DNA from: Novosphingobium sp. UBA6272
GTDB lineage: Bacteria; Pseudomonadota; Alphaproteobacteria; Sphingomonadales; Sphingomonadaceae
NCBI RefSeq assembly: GCF_002440635.1
Contig: NZ_DJUW01000002.1
Location: forward strand, 285,493 to 349,492
Direction: 5' to 3'
Length of the DNA: 64,000 bases
Shown here: one piece after another, positions 8,358-16,001 of the stretch
Layout: each line of letters begins with the position of its first letter
How positions within the stretch are numbered: position 1 is the stretch's first letter
Translations under genes and position numbers: made by a program
The notes under the pieces: generated by a model
What the model saw: only the letters and a program-made list of their open reading frames with translations
What the model was told of the DNA's origin: nothing
The model's database searches: none

Positions 8358-9856
8358 GCCGCCACCTTGTCATCCGCCGCTGCGCAATAGCTGGCGATAT
8401 AGTCCTGGTGGCTCGGCAATCCGGCCACGGTCTTGCTGACCATGTCGCGCAACGAGCCGAGGAAATGATCGAGCTCTTCCGGGCGCAGCTTGCCCGCGAT
8501 CGGGTGATAGGCCTGCGGCATGATCCCTTGGCCCAGCATGACCTGGATCCAGCTGTTCTCGGCAAACAGCTCCTCGTTCTTGCGGAACACCCGCCCGGTC
8601 TCGCGGAACAGTTCGATCTTCTGCTCCAGACTTTCGGGCACCGCCATGCTGGCGCATTGCCGCCAGAACGGGCTGTCGCGGCGTTCGGTCACCTTGTAGT
8701 GCAGGATCAGGAAGTCGCGGATCTGCTCCATGTCGGCGAACTGCTGTTCGTTGAATTCGGTCACGTCGCGCTGGCTGACCCGGCCGCTCGGCAACATCCG
8801 GATCAGCCGCAGTACCGCGCGCTGAATGAGATGGATCGAGGTCGATTCAAGTGGTTCCATGAACCCGCCCGAGAGGCCCACTGCGACGCAGTTCCTGTGC
8901 CACTGCTTGCGCCGTACCCCGGTGACATAGCGAATGAAATTCGGCTCGGTCAGGGTCTGGCCCTCCACCGTGCTAAGCAGGCGCTCAAGCGCGGCATCCT
9001 TGCCCAGATAGCGGCTGCAATAGACGATCCCGTTGCCCTGGCGGTGCTGCAGCGGAATCCGCCACTGCCAGCCGGCATCGTGGGCGATGGCGCGGGTGTA
9101 GGGCACCGGCGGACGGACACTGGCAGTCTGGATCGCGATCGCGCTGTCACAGGGCAGGTAATGGGTCCAGTCGTCGAACCCGGCATGCAGCGCACCCTCA
9201 ATCAGCAGCGCGCGAAAACCGGTGCAATCGAGGAACAGGTCGCCTTCGATCCGGCGATCACCATCCAGGCGCAGCGCGGCGATTTCGCCGGTTTCGCCGT
9301 TCAGTTCGACTTCGCTGATCCGGCCCTCGATCCGCTTTGCGCCCTCACCCTCGGCGCGCTTGCGCAGGAAGGCGGCATAAAGCGCGGAATCGAGCTGGTA
9401 GGAATAGTTCATCTTGTCTTCGGGCAAGTGCGCGAACTTGCCCTCCAGCGCAGCCTTCAGTTCCAGACAGTAATCGTCGTAGCTGTGCGCATGGCCGTGC
9501 TGCAGGCCACGCAACCAGAAGTGCTGGAACCCGGCCGACCAGTGATCCTTGCCCGCCGCGCCGAAGGAGTGGAAATAGCTCTCGCCCACATCCTTCCAGT
9601 TCTCGAATTTGATCCCCAGCTTGAAGGTCGCCTGGGTCGCGCGCATGAATTCGGCCTCGCCGATCCCGAGCAGGCGGTTGAACAGCAGCAGCGGCGGGAT
9701 CGTGCTTTCGCCCACGCCGATCGTCCCGATCGCGTCGGATTCGACCAGGGTCAGGTCGATCACGCTGCCCAGTGTGTTCGATAGTGCCGCAGCCGCCATC
9801 CAGCCGGCCGTGCCGCCGCCGGCAATCACTACGCGCAGCTTGCTCTGGGGGGTCAT
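8354..9856 (-). CDS. Tryptophan-halogenase-family FAD protein
   Basis: 500 residues. The N-terminus has the FAD motif GGGTAGW, followed by VGESTIP. The halogenase signature WxWxIP is seen as WQWRIPL, and GFMEPLESTSIHLI holds the conserved Glu. FKLGIKFENW near residue 80 offers the catalytic Lys position. The family is therefore clear, but homologues in TonB-receptor/sapC loci of Caulobacter and sphingomonads have no proven tryptophan substrate. It sits inside a tightly overlapping carbohydrate operon (4-bp overlaps on both sides) and no indole pathway is nearby. A role in modifying or sensing the imported ligand is as likely as free tryptophan halogenation. Confidence 0.88.
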   Translation of the reverse strand: MTPQSKLRVVIAGGGTAGWMAAAALSNTLGSVIDLTLVESDAIGTIGVGESTIPPLLLFNRLLGIGEAEFMRATQATFKLGIKFENWKDVGESYFHSFGAAGKDHWSAGFQHFWLRGLQHGHAHSYDDYCLELKAALEGKFAHLPEDKMNYSYQLDSALYAAFLRKRAEGEGAKRIEGRISEVELNGETGEIAALRLDGDRRIEGDLFLDCTGFRALLIEGALHAGFDDWTHYLPCDSAIAIQTASVRPPVPYTRAIAHDAGWQWRIPLQHRQGNGIVYCSRYLGKDAALERLLSTVEGQTLTEPNFIRYVTGVRRKQWHRNCVAVGLSGGFMEPLESTSIHLIQRAVLRLIRMLPSGRVSQRDVTEFNEQQFADMEQIRDFLILHYKVTERRDSPFWRQCASMAVPESLEQKIELFRETGRVFRKNEELFAENSWIQVMLGQGIMPQAYHPIAGKLRPEELDHFLGSLRDMVSKTVAGLPSHQDYIASYCAAADDKVAA

Positions 9857-10878
9857 CGCGAAAGTCCTCTCAGCAGTTTGGCCTTGATCCGGCCGGCGGT
9901 ATCGGGAGTCAGTGGGGCGAGCACCCCGCGGGCGGCTTCCGGCAGGTGCGCGGCGGCATCTACGCCGCCGGAAAATACGTAGTGTTCGAACAGGTCGCGC
10001 CAGCGCCGGCGATCAGCATCGGGCAGGTCGCGGATCGCCAGGACGGCGTTGTAGAGCGCATCCTCGGGCTGACCCAGGAAGGCCGGAACATCGCGCCACC
10101 AGTAATTGACCAGCAGGTTGAACGGGGCGAGCCCTTCGACATGGTGCCACCACAGCGAGGGCACGAACACCGCGTCGCCCGGCTCAAGCTCGGCTATCTG
10201 CGCGCTTGCCAGGGCTGCGGCGAAGCGCGGATAGGCCGCCAGATCGGGCTGGTGAAGGTCAACCATCGAAACCGGACGGCCGCCGGGATTGTGCTCGAGC
10301 GGGCCGGGATAGAGGTTTGCGAACTGTTCGGGCGGGAACAGCGTGAAGCGCCGCTTGCCGGCCGCGCAGACCGCCAGATTGTCAGGCACGTCATTGTGTG
10401 CGGCGATTCGGGTGCGGCTGCCGATCCAGATCGAGGCGATCGGACGGCGGTCGCCCAGCGGCAGGTTGTTCGCCTCTCCCAGCCCTGCAAAGAAGGCATC
10501 GATGTCGATCGAGGAGAGGTAAACGGTCGGCGCAGCCGGATCGGCCTCGGCCCGTTCCAGCGCGGTCAGCCAATGGCCGAGCGGGGCCTGACTCATGCCG
10601 AAATTCATTTGCATCGCGCCATCATAGAACAGGCGCTCGTCTCCGCCCTGATGGGCGACACTGGCCGGGAAGGAGCGGTCCCGCGCGCGCTCGGCAAGAT
10701 AGCTCCTCGCCGAAGCGCTGCCGGCCAGCGAAGCCTTTACCAGTGGCCAGTGCGCAGCCAGCCCGCGCACTACGAACGGTTCGCGCGCGCCGGCCAGCGC
10801 CGAATCAAGCTCGCCTTGCTCAAGCGCGCGTTCGGCAACGCGCGGCAGCGCGGCCAGATGGGGCGGTGCCTCAGCCAT
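9853..10878 (-). CDS. Cupin-like (JmjC-type) protein of the TonB/sapC locus
   Basis: 341 residues with a cupin_8/JmjC fold. The first metal motif is HND in RIAAHNDVPDNLAVCAAGKRRFTLFPP, and the distal His is in FVPSLWWHHVEG. The HxD...H triad suggests an Fe(II)/2-oxoglutarate hydroxylase acting in the cytoplasm. The start overlaps the sapC end by 8 bp and its stop overlaps the halogenase start by 4 bp, so the three proteins are made together. In other genomes this trio accompanies Caulobacter-type TonB receptors; the substrate is not known. Confidence 0.82.
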   Translation of the reverse strand: MAEAPPHLAALPRVAERALEQGELDSALAGAREPFVVRGLAAHWPLVKASLAGSASARSYLAERARDRSFPASVAHQGGDERLFYDGAMQMNFGMSQAPLGHWLTALERAEADPAAPTVYLSSIDIDAFFAGLGEANNLPLGDRRPIASIWIGSRTRIAAHNDVPDNLAVCAAGKRRFTLFPPEQFANLYPGPLEHNPGGRPVSMVDLHQPDLAAYPRFAAALASAQIAELEPGDAVFVPSLWWHHVEGLAPFNLLVNYWWRDVPAFLGQPEDALYNAVLAIRDLPDADRRRWRDLFEHYVFSGGVDAAAHLPEAARGVLAPLTPDTAGRIKAKLLRGLSR

Positions 10879-11587
10879 GGCTCCGGCGGTTCTTGCGCCG
10901 CACCAGCTTGCCGAGATTGCCGAGCGAGGCCAGCGCCATGTACAGCGGCATCAGATGCCCGGCGGCGCTCAGTTCGGCGAGGATGCCGGGCTCGAGCGCG
11001 GAGAGGCGCTCTTCGTTGACCAGGTGATAGCCGACCATCCGGTGCATCGCGCCGCTGTCCAGGGTCACGTCCATCGAGAACGCTTCGAGCAGGTCGTAGC
11101 GCTTGCAGGCGGCGAAGAAATCGTCGCTGGCGCGGTAACCCTCGTCCAGCGCGCCAAGCATCTCGATCACCTGTTCGAGATAGGGCGTCGGCTGGCCATC
11201 GGCATCGAATACTGCCGCTCCGCTGCCGTCGGTAGCGATCCGGGGATGGGCCATGTCGATGTGGACCTGGGCGGCGGCTTCGCCCGTGTCGGGGCGACCG
11301 ATCAGGAACGGCTGGACCGATTGGGCCAGCGGCCTCACCGCGGCATCCCAGTGGCCACCTTCAAGGTAGAGATTTTCGCCAGCTTCGAAGCCGAACAGGG
11401 CCAGTGCCGAATAGGCCCCGCGTTCGGCGTCATAGCGGAACAGGATCGGATATTCGCAGGCCAGCCGCCGGAATTCGGCAGGTATCGCCAGGCAGGCATT
11501 GACCCCGTCGCCCAGCGCCGGGCCAGCATCGGTCCTGATCCGTAGCTGGGCATGGTCGGCCGGGTTGAGGATCTGGTGCTTGCTCAT
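10871..11587 (-). CDS. SapC-family protein
   Basis: 238 residues matching the SapC family: ACEYPILFRYDAERGAYSALALFGFEAGENLYL near the N-terminus, and a YDLLEAFSMDVTL region in the second half. The name comes from S-layer work, but most members stand beside TonB receptors and halogenase-like genes, as here. No signal peptide or membrane span is seen, so it is probably cytoplasmic. It is separated from the receptor gene by 118 bp containing a strong hairpin (11637-11675), and overlaps the cupin gene by 8 bp. Biochemical function unknown. Confidence 0.82.
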   Translation of the reverse strand: MSKHQILNPADHAQLRIRTDAGPALGDGVNACLAIPAEFRRLACEYPILFRYDAERGAYSALALFGFEAGENLYLEGGHWDAAVRPLAQSVQPFLIGRPDTGEAAAQVHIDMAHPRIATDGSGAAVFDADGQPTPYLEQVIEMLGALDEGYRASDDFFAACKRYDLLEAFSMDVTLDSGAMHRMVGYHLVNEERLSALEPGILAELSAAGHLMPLYMALASLGNLGKLVRRKNRRSHG

Positions 11588-11636
11588 GGTTGGTCCTGTC
11601 CCTTGCCGCTGTCGTTTTACGCATCGGCCTCATACA

Positions 11637-11675
11637 GATCGAGAGCCGCTTCCGGTACAGAAGCGACTCTCGATC
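11637..11675 (-). terminator. Intercistronic hairpin between TonB receptor and sapC
   Basis: A 16-bp stem with one mismatch (11637-11652 against 11660-11675) closes a 7-base loop. There is no U-run after it on the minus strand. It could be a leaky terminator or an mRNA-stabilising structure that leaves receptor transcript in excess over the downstream genes. Confidence 0.6.
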
Positions 11676-11705
11676 ATTTACCCCGTGCAGATCAAGTCTG
11701 CTGCG

Positions 11706-14684
11706 TCAGAAGTTGACGCGCAGCCCCGCCGCATAGCGAGCATAACCCGGTGCCGCGAAGAACACTGTCTGATCGTTGCGCATATGGCCGCTACGATCGG
11801 CATTGGTTACGTTGATCCCTTCGGCGAACACGGTCATGCCCTTGCGGAATTCCCAGCTCGCGCTGACATCGAACTGCCCATAGGGGTTGATGTAGTAAGG
11901 ATCGAGGCCATAGCCTGACAGGAACTCGTCGCGCCAGTTGTAGGCGACGCGGAACTGGATACCGTTCTTGTCATAGTAAAGCACCGCGTTGGCGCTGTCG
12001 CTGGCTCCGTTCACCGCAAACTGGGTAACGGTGTAGCGCTGTGCATTGTCATATTTGGTATCGCTCTTGACGATCGTGTAGTTCAGGATCGCGCCGAAGC
12101 CGGTGTCCCAGAACGAATGCTGGATGGCGAATTCCCAGCCCTGCAGCCTGGCCGTCTGGGTGCTGTTGATCGGACGATCATAGGTGAATATCACCGCAGG
12201 ATCGCCTGGCTGCCCAAGAATTCCGCGCGGTACGCCGCCAATGAATTCAACGACGCTGGGGTTGTTGACTGCCAGCCAGGCCAGGATCTGGGCATGGCCG
12301 GGGTTACCGCCCAAGGCTGTCCGGGCAGCAGCAACGGCCGCGCCCTGCGCCGGGTTGGTCAAATCGAAGAACGGCTGTTGCACCGTGGAATTGGCGATGA
12401 AGTTCTCAACGCCCTTGTTGAAATATCCCACCGAAATGTAGCTGTCCCGGCCGTAGTACCACTCCGCCGAAGCATCGATGTTCTTCGACTTGTAGGGCAG
12501 CAGGCCCGGATTGCCGCTGGCCGCGGTGCTGCCGCCATTGGGACGCAGCGGCTGGTTGATCGTGATCCCGCCTTGCATCCGGCCATAGTCGGGCCGGGTG
12601 ATGGTGTGGCTGTAAGATGCACGCAGCTTGACGTTGTCGATCGGAGAAATGTCCAGGTCGATCGCGGGCAACCAGTTCTGGTAATGACCCTTGGTCGATT
12701 CCGCCAATTGCCCACCGCCAAAGATCAGGCCGATTTCGTTGTCAGCTGTCCAGCTCGTGCCAGTCGGAATCCCCGTGCCGGCCGAAGAGCTGATAATGGT
12801 GTCCTCATAACGCAGACCGAGACGCAGATGCGCTTCACCCGCGCCCAGATCGAACGAATGGGTGGTCTGGATATAAGGTGCAATGGTCTTTTCCTGGATC
12901 CTTCGATCGGCCGTGAATTCCGCCAGACAGGTCCCCGGAATGGCGTCGCCAACCCACGAGTTGCTGCAGACGCCGATCTGGCTTTCCAGCAAGGTGATCA
13001 GCCCGACCGTGTCGATCTGGAAGTAGTTCGGAATGATTCCGTTGGCATTCGATCCCGACATCCCGGCGAGCCGGTCCGGCAGGCCGGTCAGGGTGTACAG
13101 GCTGTCCGGTGTAGCCGCTGCGGACAGGGTGCCGCCCCAGCTGTCGGACTGGAGGAAGCCATAGGCCGAACGGACCTTGTTCTCGGTATAGGTTACCCCG
13201 AAATCGAGGCTGTCGATCAAACCGTCGTTGAAATCATAGCCGCCGCGCATCGAGACTTCGTTGATTTCGTCCTTCATGTAGGCATTGCGGAAGGCGTTGC
13301 CGGCCGGACGGATGTTCGAAGCGGTGAGCGCCGCGCTCGGATACATGGTGACCGAGATCACCGGCATGTCGCTGGTGAAATCGACCCGCTGGTTCTGCAC
13401 ACCGAAGATCGCGCTGCCGACCGCGATGTTGCTGCCATAGGGCGAATTCGGCTTGCTTTCCGCGGTCGAGTGGTGGCCGTCGAGTTCGAAGTGCAGCCCG
13501 CTGTCGCCCTTCCAGCTGAGGTTGCCGCCGAGAGACTTGTTGATCGAGCGGTTCTTGGCCACGGCCCCGGTAATCGCGAGATCTTTGCCTTCGCCCGGCC
13601 CAAAAGCCTCGGCATAGAAGTTCGGGCCGGCAGCAGGGCCGTTGGTCCAGCTGCTCGAAGTCTGGTTGTGGTTGAACCACACCCCGATGCTGTTGGTGCG
13701 GGCATCGATGGTGTTCTGCGAATAAGTGTAGTCGATCACCGCCGAGAGGGTTTCGGTCGGCTTGAACTGCAACACGACCTGGCCGTTGATCCGCTCGCGC
13801 TCGATATCGGTGAAATCGTAGCCGGCGTTCTGGGTCACCTGATAGACCGTTGTGGCGTTCGGGCGGTTCTGTGTCTGGGCGAAGTTGCCGCGCCAGTCAT
13901 TGGCGTCGACCGGCAGCGAGCCCCAATTGTTTTCATTGCCGAGATAGCCTTCGCGCCAGCCGGCATTGAACTGCGCCAGGCTTGCCTTGCGCTTCTGGTA
14001 GGAGCCGGTGACCAGGATGCCGATCTTGTCGTCATAGAAGGTCTGGCTGAGTATGCCCGACACTTCCGGAGTGATATTGGTGCCTTCAAAGGTGTGGTCG
14101 TATACGCCCTTGACGCCAATGCTGCCCTGAAAGCCAGGACGGTCCAGCGGACGCGGGGTCTTGATGTTGATGACCGAACCGATCCCGCCAGTCGGCAGCG
14201 AGGCGCGGCCCGACTTGTAGATTTCGACCCCGGCAACACCTTCGGCGGCGAGGTTGGCAAAGTCGAACGAGCGCGAAGCCGGTGCTTCGCAGCAACTGCC
14301 CAGGCCCGAGGCCGGCATCTGGCGGCCATTGAGCAGCACCAGATTGAAATCGGGGCCGAAGCCGCGAACCGTAACCTTCGAGCCTTCGCCGCTGTTGCGA
14401 TCAATCGACACGCCGGTGATGCGCTGCAGCGATTCGGCCAGGTTGGTATCGGGGAACTTGCCGATGTCTTCGGCAGAAATGGCATCGACAACACCGATCG
14501 AACTGCGCTTGGTGTCCATTGAGCTGCGCAGCGAGGCGCGGATCCCGGTGACCACGATTTCCGCCTCGGAATCATCTGCAGCTGCAACTTCTTGCGCCAC
14601 AGCGGGCTGCGCTGCGACGCCCAGCGCCAAGGCCGATGCGCCCAACATCATCCGGTCGAGCACAGGTCTGCGGATAGCCTTCAT
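11706..14684 (-). CDS. TonB-dependent receptor, Caulobacter/Xanthomonas type
   Basis: 992 residues from the ATG at 14684, which has a strong GGGAGGGA ribosome site and opens a signal peptide ending AQPAVAQ. A TonB-box-like EIVVTGIRASL is followed by the plug domain (AISAEDIGKFPDTNLAESLQRITGVSI, VTVRGFGPDFNLVLLNGRQMPA), then a long beta-barrel ending in Phe (AAGLRVNF). Receptors of this subtype import oligosaccharides in Caulobacter and Xanthomonas. As first gene of the operon ending in GH16 and GH3, it probably imports beta-glucan oligomers. Two palindromic operator-like sites lie within 85 bp upstream. Confidence 0.93.
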   Translation of the reverse strand: MKAIRRPVLDRMMLGASALALGVAAQPAVAQEVAAADDSEAEIVVTGIRASLRSSMDTKRSSIGVVDAISAEDIGKFPDTNLAESLQRITGVSIDRNSGEGSKVTVRGFGPDFNLVLLNGRQMPASGLGSCCEAPASRSFDFANLAAEGVAGVEIYKSGRASLPTGGIGSVINIKTPRPLDRPGFQGSIGVKGVYDHTFEGTNITPEVSGILSQTFYDDKIGILVTGSYQKRKASLAQFNAGWREGYLGNENNWGSLPVDANDWRGNFAQTQNRPNATTVYQVTQNAGYDFTDIERERINGQVVLQFKPTETLSAVIDYTYSQNTIDARTNSIGVWFNHNQTSSSWTNGPAAGPNFYAEAFGPGEGKDLAITGAVAKNRSINKSLGGNLSWKGDSGLHFELDGHHSTAESKPNSPYGSNIAVGSAIFGVQNQRVDFTSDMPVISVTMYPSAALTASNIRPAGNAFRNAYMKDEINEVSMRGGYDFNDGLIDSLDFGVTYTENKVRSAYGFLQSDSWGGTLSAAATPDSLYTLTGLPDRLAGMSGSNANGIIPNYFQIDTVGLITLLESQIGVCSNSWVGDAIPGTCLAEFTADRRIQEKTIAPYIQTTHSFDLGAGEAHLRLGLRYEDTIISSSAGTGIPTGTSWTADNEIGLIFGGGQLAESTKGHYQNWLPAIDLDISPIDNVKLRASYSHTITRPDYGRMQGGITINQPLRPNGGSTAASGNPGLLPYKSKNIDASAEWYYGRDSYISVGYFNKGVENFIANSTVQQPFFDLTNPAQGAAVAAARTALGGNPGHAQILAWLAVNNPSVVEFIGGVPRGILGQPGDPAVIFTYDRPINSTQTARLQGWEFAIQHSFWDTGFGAILNYTIVKSDTKYDNAQRYTVTQFAVNGASDSANAVLYYDKNGIQFRVAYNWRDEFLSGYGLDPYYINPYGQFDVSASWEFRKGMTVFAEGINVTNADRSGHMRNDQTVFFAAPGYARYAAGLRVNF

Positions 14685-14737
14685 TCGCGATTCCCTCCCA
14701 AAATTGCGTGTGCCTGATCGACACACACCTATCAATT

Positions 14738-14767
14738 GTGAACGTTCACCTAAATGATAACGTTCAC
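14738..14767. promoter_or_regulatory. Tandem LacI-type operators before the TonB receptor
   Basis: A perfect palindrome GTGAACGTTCAC (14738-14749) is followed by GATAACGTTCAC (14756-14767). The AACGTT centres are 18 bp apart. CG-centred palindromes are typical of LacI-family operators, and a LacI gene is in the controlled operon. The related site at 5120 supports the assignment. Confidence 0.65.
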
Positions 14768-14851
14768 TTCGTCAAGGGGCTGAGCCTTGGTTTTGCGGCC
14801 ACGATGATGCCACCCCGGATCCTGGACGCTCAACTCTGACTAACAGAATCG

Positions 14852-14880
14852 TTGCATTAGCATGGCGGACAATGTTAATG
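14852..14880 (+). promoter_or_regulatory. Possible promoter of the lasso precursor gene
   Basis: TTGCAT and TTAATG are spaced by 17 bases, 55 bp before the precursor ATG. The match to a sigma-70 consensus is weak. It lies in a 167-bp gap free of other features. Confidence 0.25.
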
Positions 14881-14934
14881 CCGCGCGGGTTCGCAAATTT
14901 CCTGCAGTTTCTTTATGGATAGGTAGTCGCCATC

Positions 14935-15066
14935 ATGACCATGAACGCACCCAAGACCTGGATCGAGCCGGAAGTGACCGAACTTGAAATCGAGGAAACC
15001 CATGCTTTCCCGAATTTGGGTGCGGACGTCGGCGGCAATCCTGCTCCGGACTGCCAGCGCTCATAA
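14935..15066 (+). CDS. Lasso-peptide precursor (paeninodin-like, C-terminal Ser)
   Basis: 43 residues, beginning MTMNAPKTW; an internal ATG at 14941 is also possible. The leader has W9-x-x-P12-x-V14, L17, I19 and T22, which matches the YxxPxLxxxG-x5-T recognition pattern except for Trp in place of Tyr and Glu in place of Gly. Thr22 would be at position -2 of the core. The core then starts at Ala24 with Asp31 as its eighth residue, giving an eight-residue Ala1-Asp8 macrolactam and a twelve-residue tail VGGNPAPDCQRS. The last residue is Ser, as in precursors phosphorylated by HprK-like kinases, and such a kinase is encoded at 774-1673. A lasso-cyclase-like gene starts 0.9 kb downstream and a hairpin follows 12 bases after the stop. 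The tail also holds one Cys. The call rests on motif, gene context and length; no product is demonstrated. Confidence 0.75.
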   Translation: MTMNAPKTWIEPEVTELEIEETHAFPNLGADVGGNPAPDCQRS

Positions 15067-15075
15067 GGCATGGCC

Positions 15076-15999
15076 CTAGCTCGCCAGACCAACAATGTCG
15101 GTCGGCGAGCCAGGTAAATCCAATAATTCCAGTGGCTCGAGCTCGCGGTTCAGGATCGCGAGTCCGCCGCGCAATCCGTCACGCAGGTGACGCTCGCTGA
15201 AAATTGATAGGCCAACAGCCAGCATCTCGCCATTGAAGGCGAGCGCGCGGGTCATCATGCTGTCATGTACCTTGGCACGGCGGCCATCCGACGCGATGAT
15301 TTCTCCGCTGGCCGAGGCAGAATGCCAAAGCGTGCCGTGCGAATCGGTCAACAGGTCGTGGCACTGGTGGCCTTCGATGAAGCTGCGTTCGGTGACCTGC
15401 CATTGGTCGTCTAGCCAGGCCAGCTCGCTCCGCTTTTGTGGAATCGCCTTGCCATTGTGCAGCATAAGCACCAGCCGACCGCCGATCCGGCCGATTGAGT
15501 TGATGTGGAGATAGGCCCCGCTACGATCATCCGGCGAAGCAATCGGAAACGGCCGTTTGATGTCAACCGGCGCGCCGCCGAGCGAAAAGCGCAGCACGGC
15601 CTGGTTGGCCGTATCCACAACACAGATCAGATCGTCGATCACCCGAACCTGATGGCAATTCCCGTCAAGTCCCTTAGCCAGCACCATTGCCTCGCCCAGC
15701 TGTCCACCTGCCAGCCCGATCCGGATCAGCCGACCCAAATTGAGTGTGCGGTCATGGCGGCCGCAATTTTCGAACAAATACAAGCTGTCACGATCGCGGC
15801 AGATGCCAAAGAACCAACCGTGGATGAGCGTCTTCCATTTACCCGGCGCAGCTGCGAAAACCCCGTTATGCGACGCCACAATCCATCGCCACCCAGATAT
15901 GTCGTGATCGACGATCCGCACGCTATCGGTTTGGTAAGAACGCGTTGCCAGCGCCTGGCGGATCGCGCGCTTGGCATCATGATCGAACGCGGCTGACAT
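15076..15999 (-). CDS. SMP-30-like beta-propeller protein, copy B
   Basis: 307 residues from the ATG at 15999 (MSAAFDHDAKRAIRQAL), the point where similarity to copy A (1670-2605) begins. About half of all positions match copy A by eye, including HGWFFGICRD, LYLFENCG, KGLDGNCHQVR, DTANQAVLRF, YLHINSI and CHDL. It stands between the precursor gene (convergent, 9 bp between stops) and the cyclase gene (divergent, 2 bp between starts), which ties it to the lasso locus. A role in export, sensing or turnover of the peptide is possible but unproven. It has no signal peptide and no hydrolase motif. Confidence 0.65.
   Translation of the reverse strand: MSAAFDHDAKRAIRQALATRSYQTDSVRIVDHDISGWRWIVASHNGVFAAAPGKWKTLIHGWFFGICRDRDSLYLFENCGRHDRTLNLGRLIRIGLAGGQLGEAMVLAKGLDGNCHQVRVIDDLICVVDTANQAVLRFSLGGAPVDIKRPFPIASPDDRSGAYLHINSIGRIGGRLVLMLHNGKAIPQKRSELAWLDDQWQVTERSFIEGHQCHDLLTDSHGTLWHSASASGEIIASDGRRAKVHDSMMTRALAFNGEMLAVGLSIFSERHLRDGLRGGLAILNRELEPLELLDLPGSPTDIVGLAS
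15079..15110. terminator. Hairpin after the lasso precursor gene
   Basis: An 11-bp stem with a single bulged A (15079-15090 with 15100-15110) and a 9-base loop begins 12 bases after the precursor stop and lies inside the 3' end of propeller copy B. It may terminate or protect the short precursor transcript. No T-run follows. Confidence 0.45.
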
Positions 16000-16001
16000 C
16001 G

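Noticed and set aside
8354..9856. Halogenase of a natural-product pathway feeding the lasso peptide
   Set aside because: The gene is embedded by overlaps in the glucan operon, and the core peptide has no Trp to halogenate.
12117..14522. Plus-strand open frame of 801 codons opposite the TonB receptor
   Set aside because: It is the antisense shadow of a GC-rich gene. It has no ribosome site and its composition follows the third-codon pattern of the receptor.
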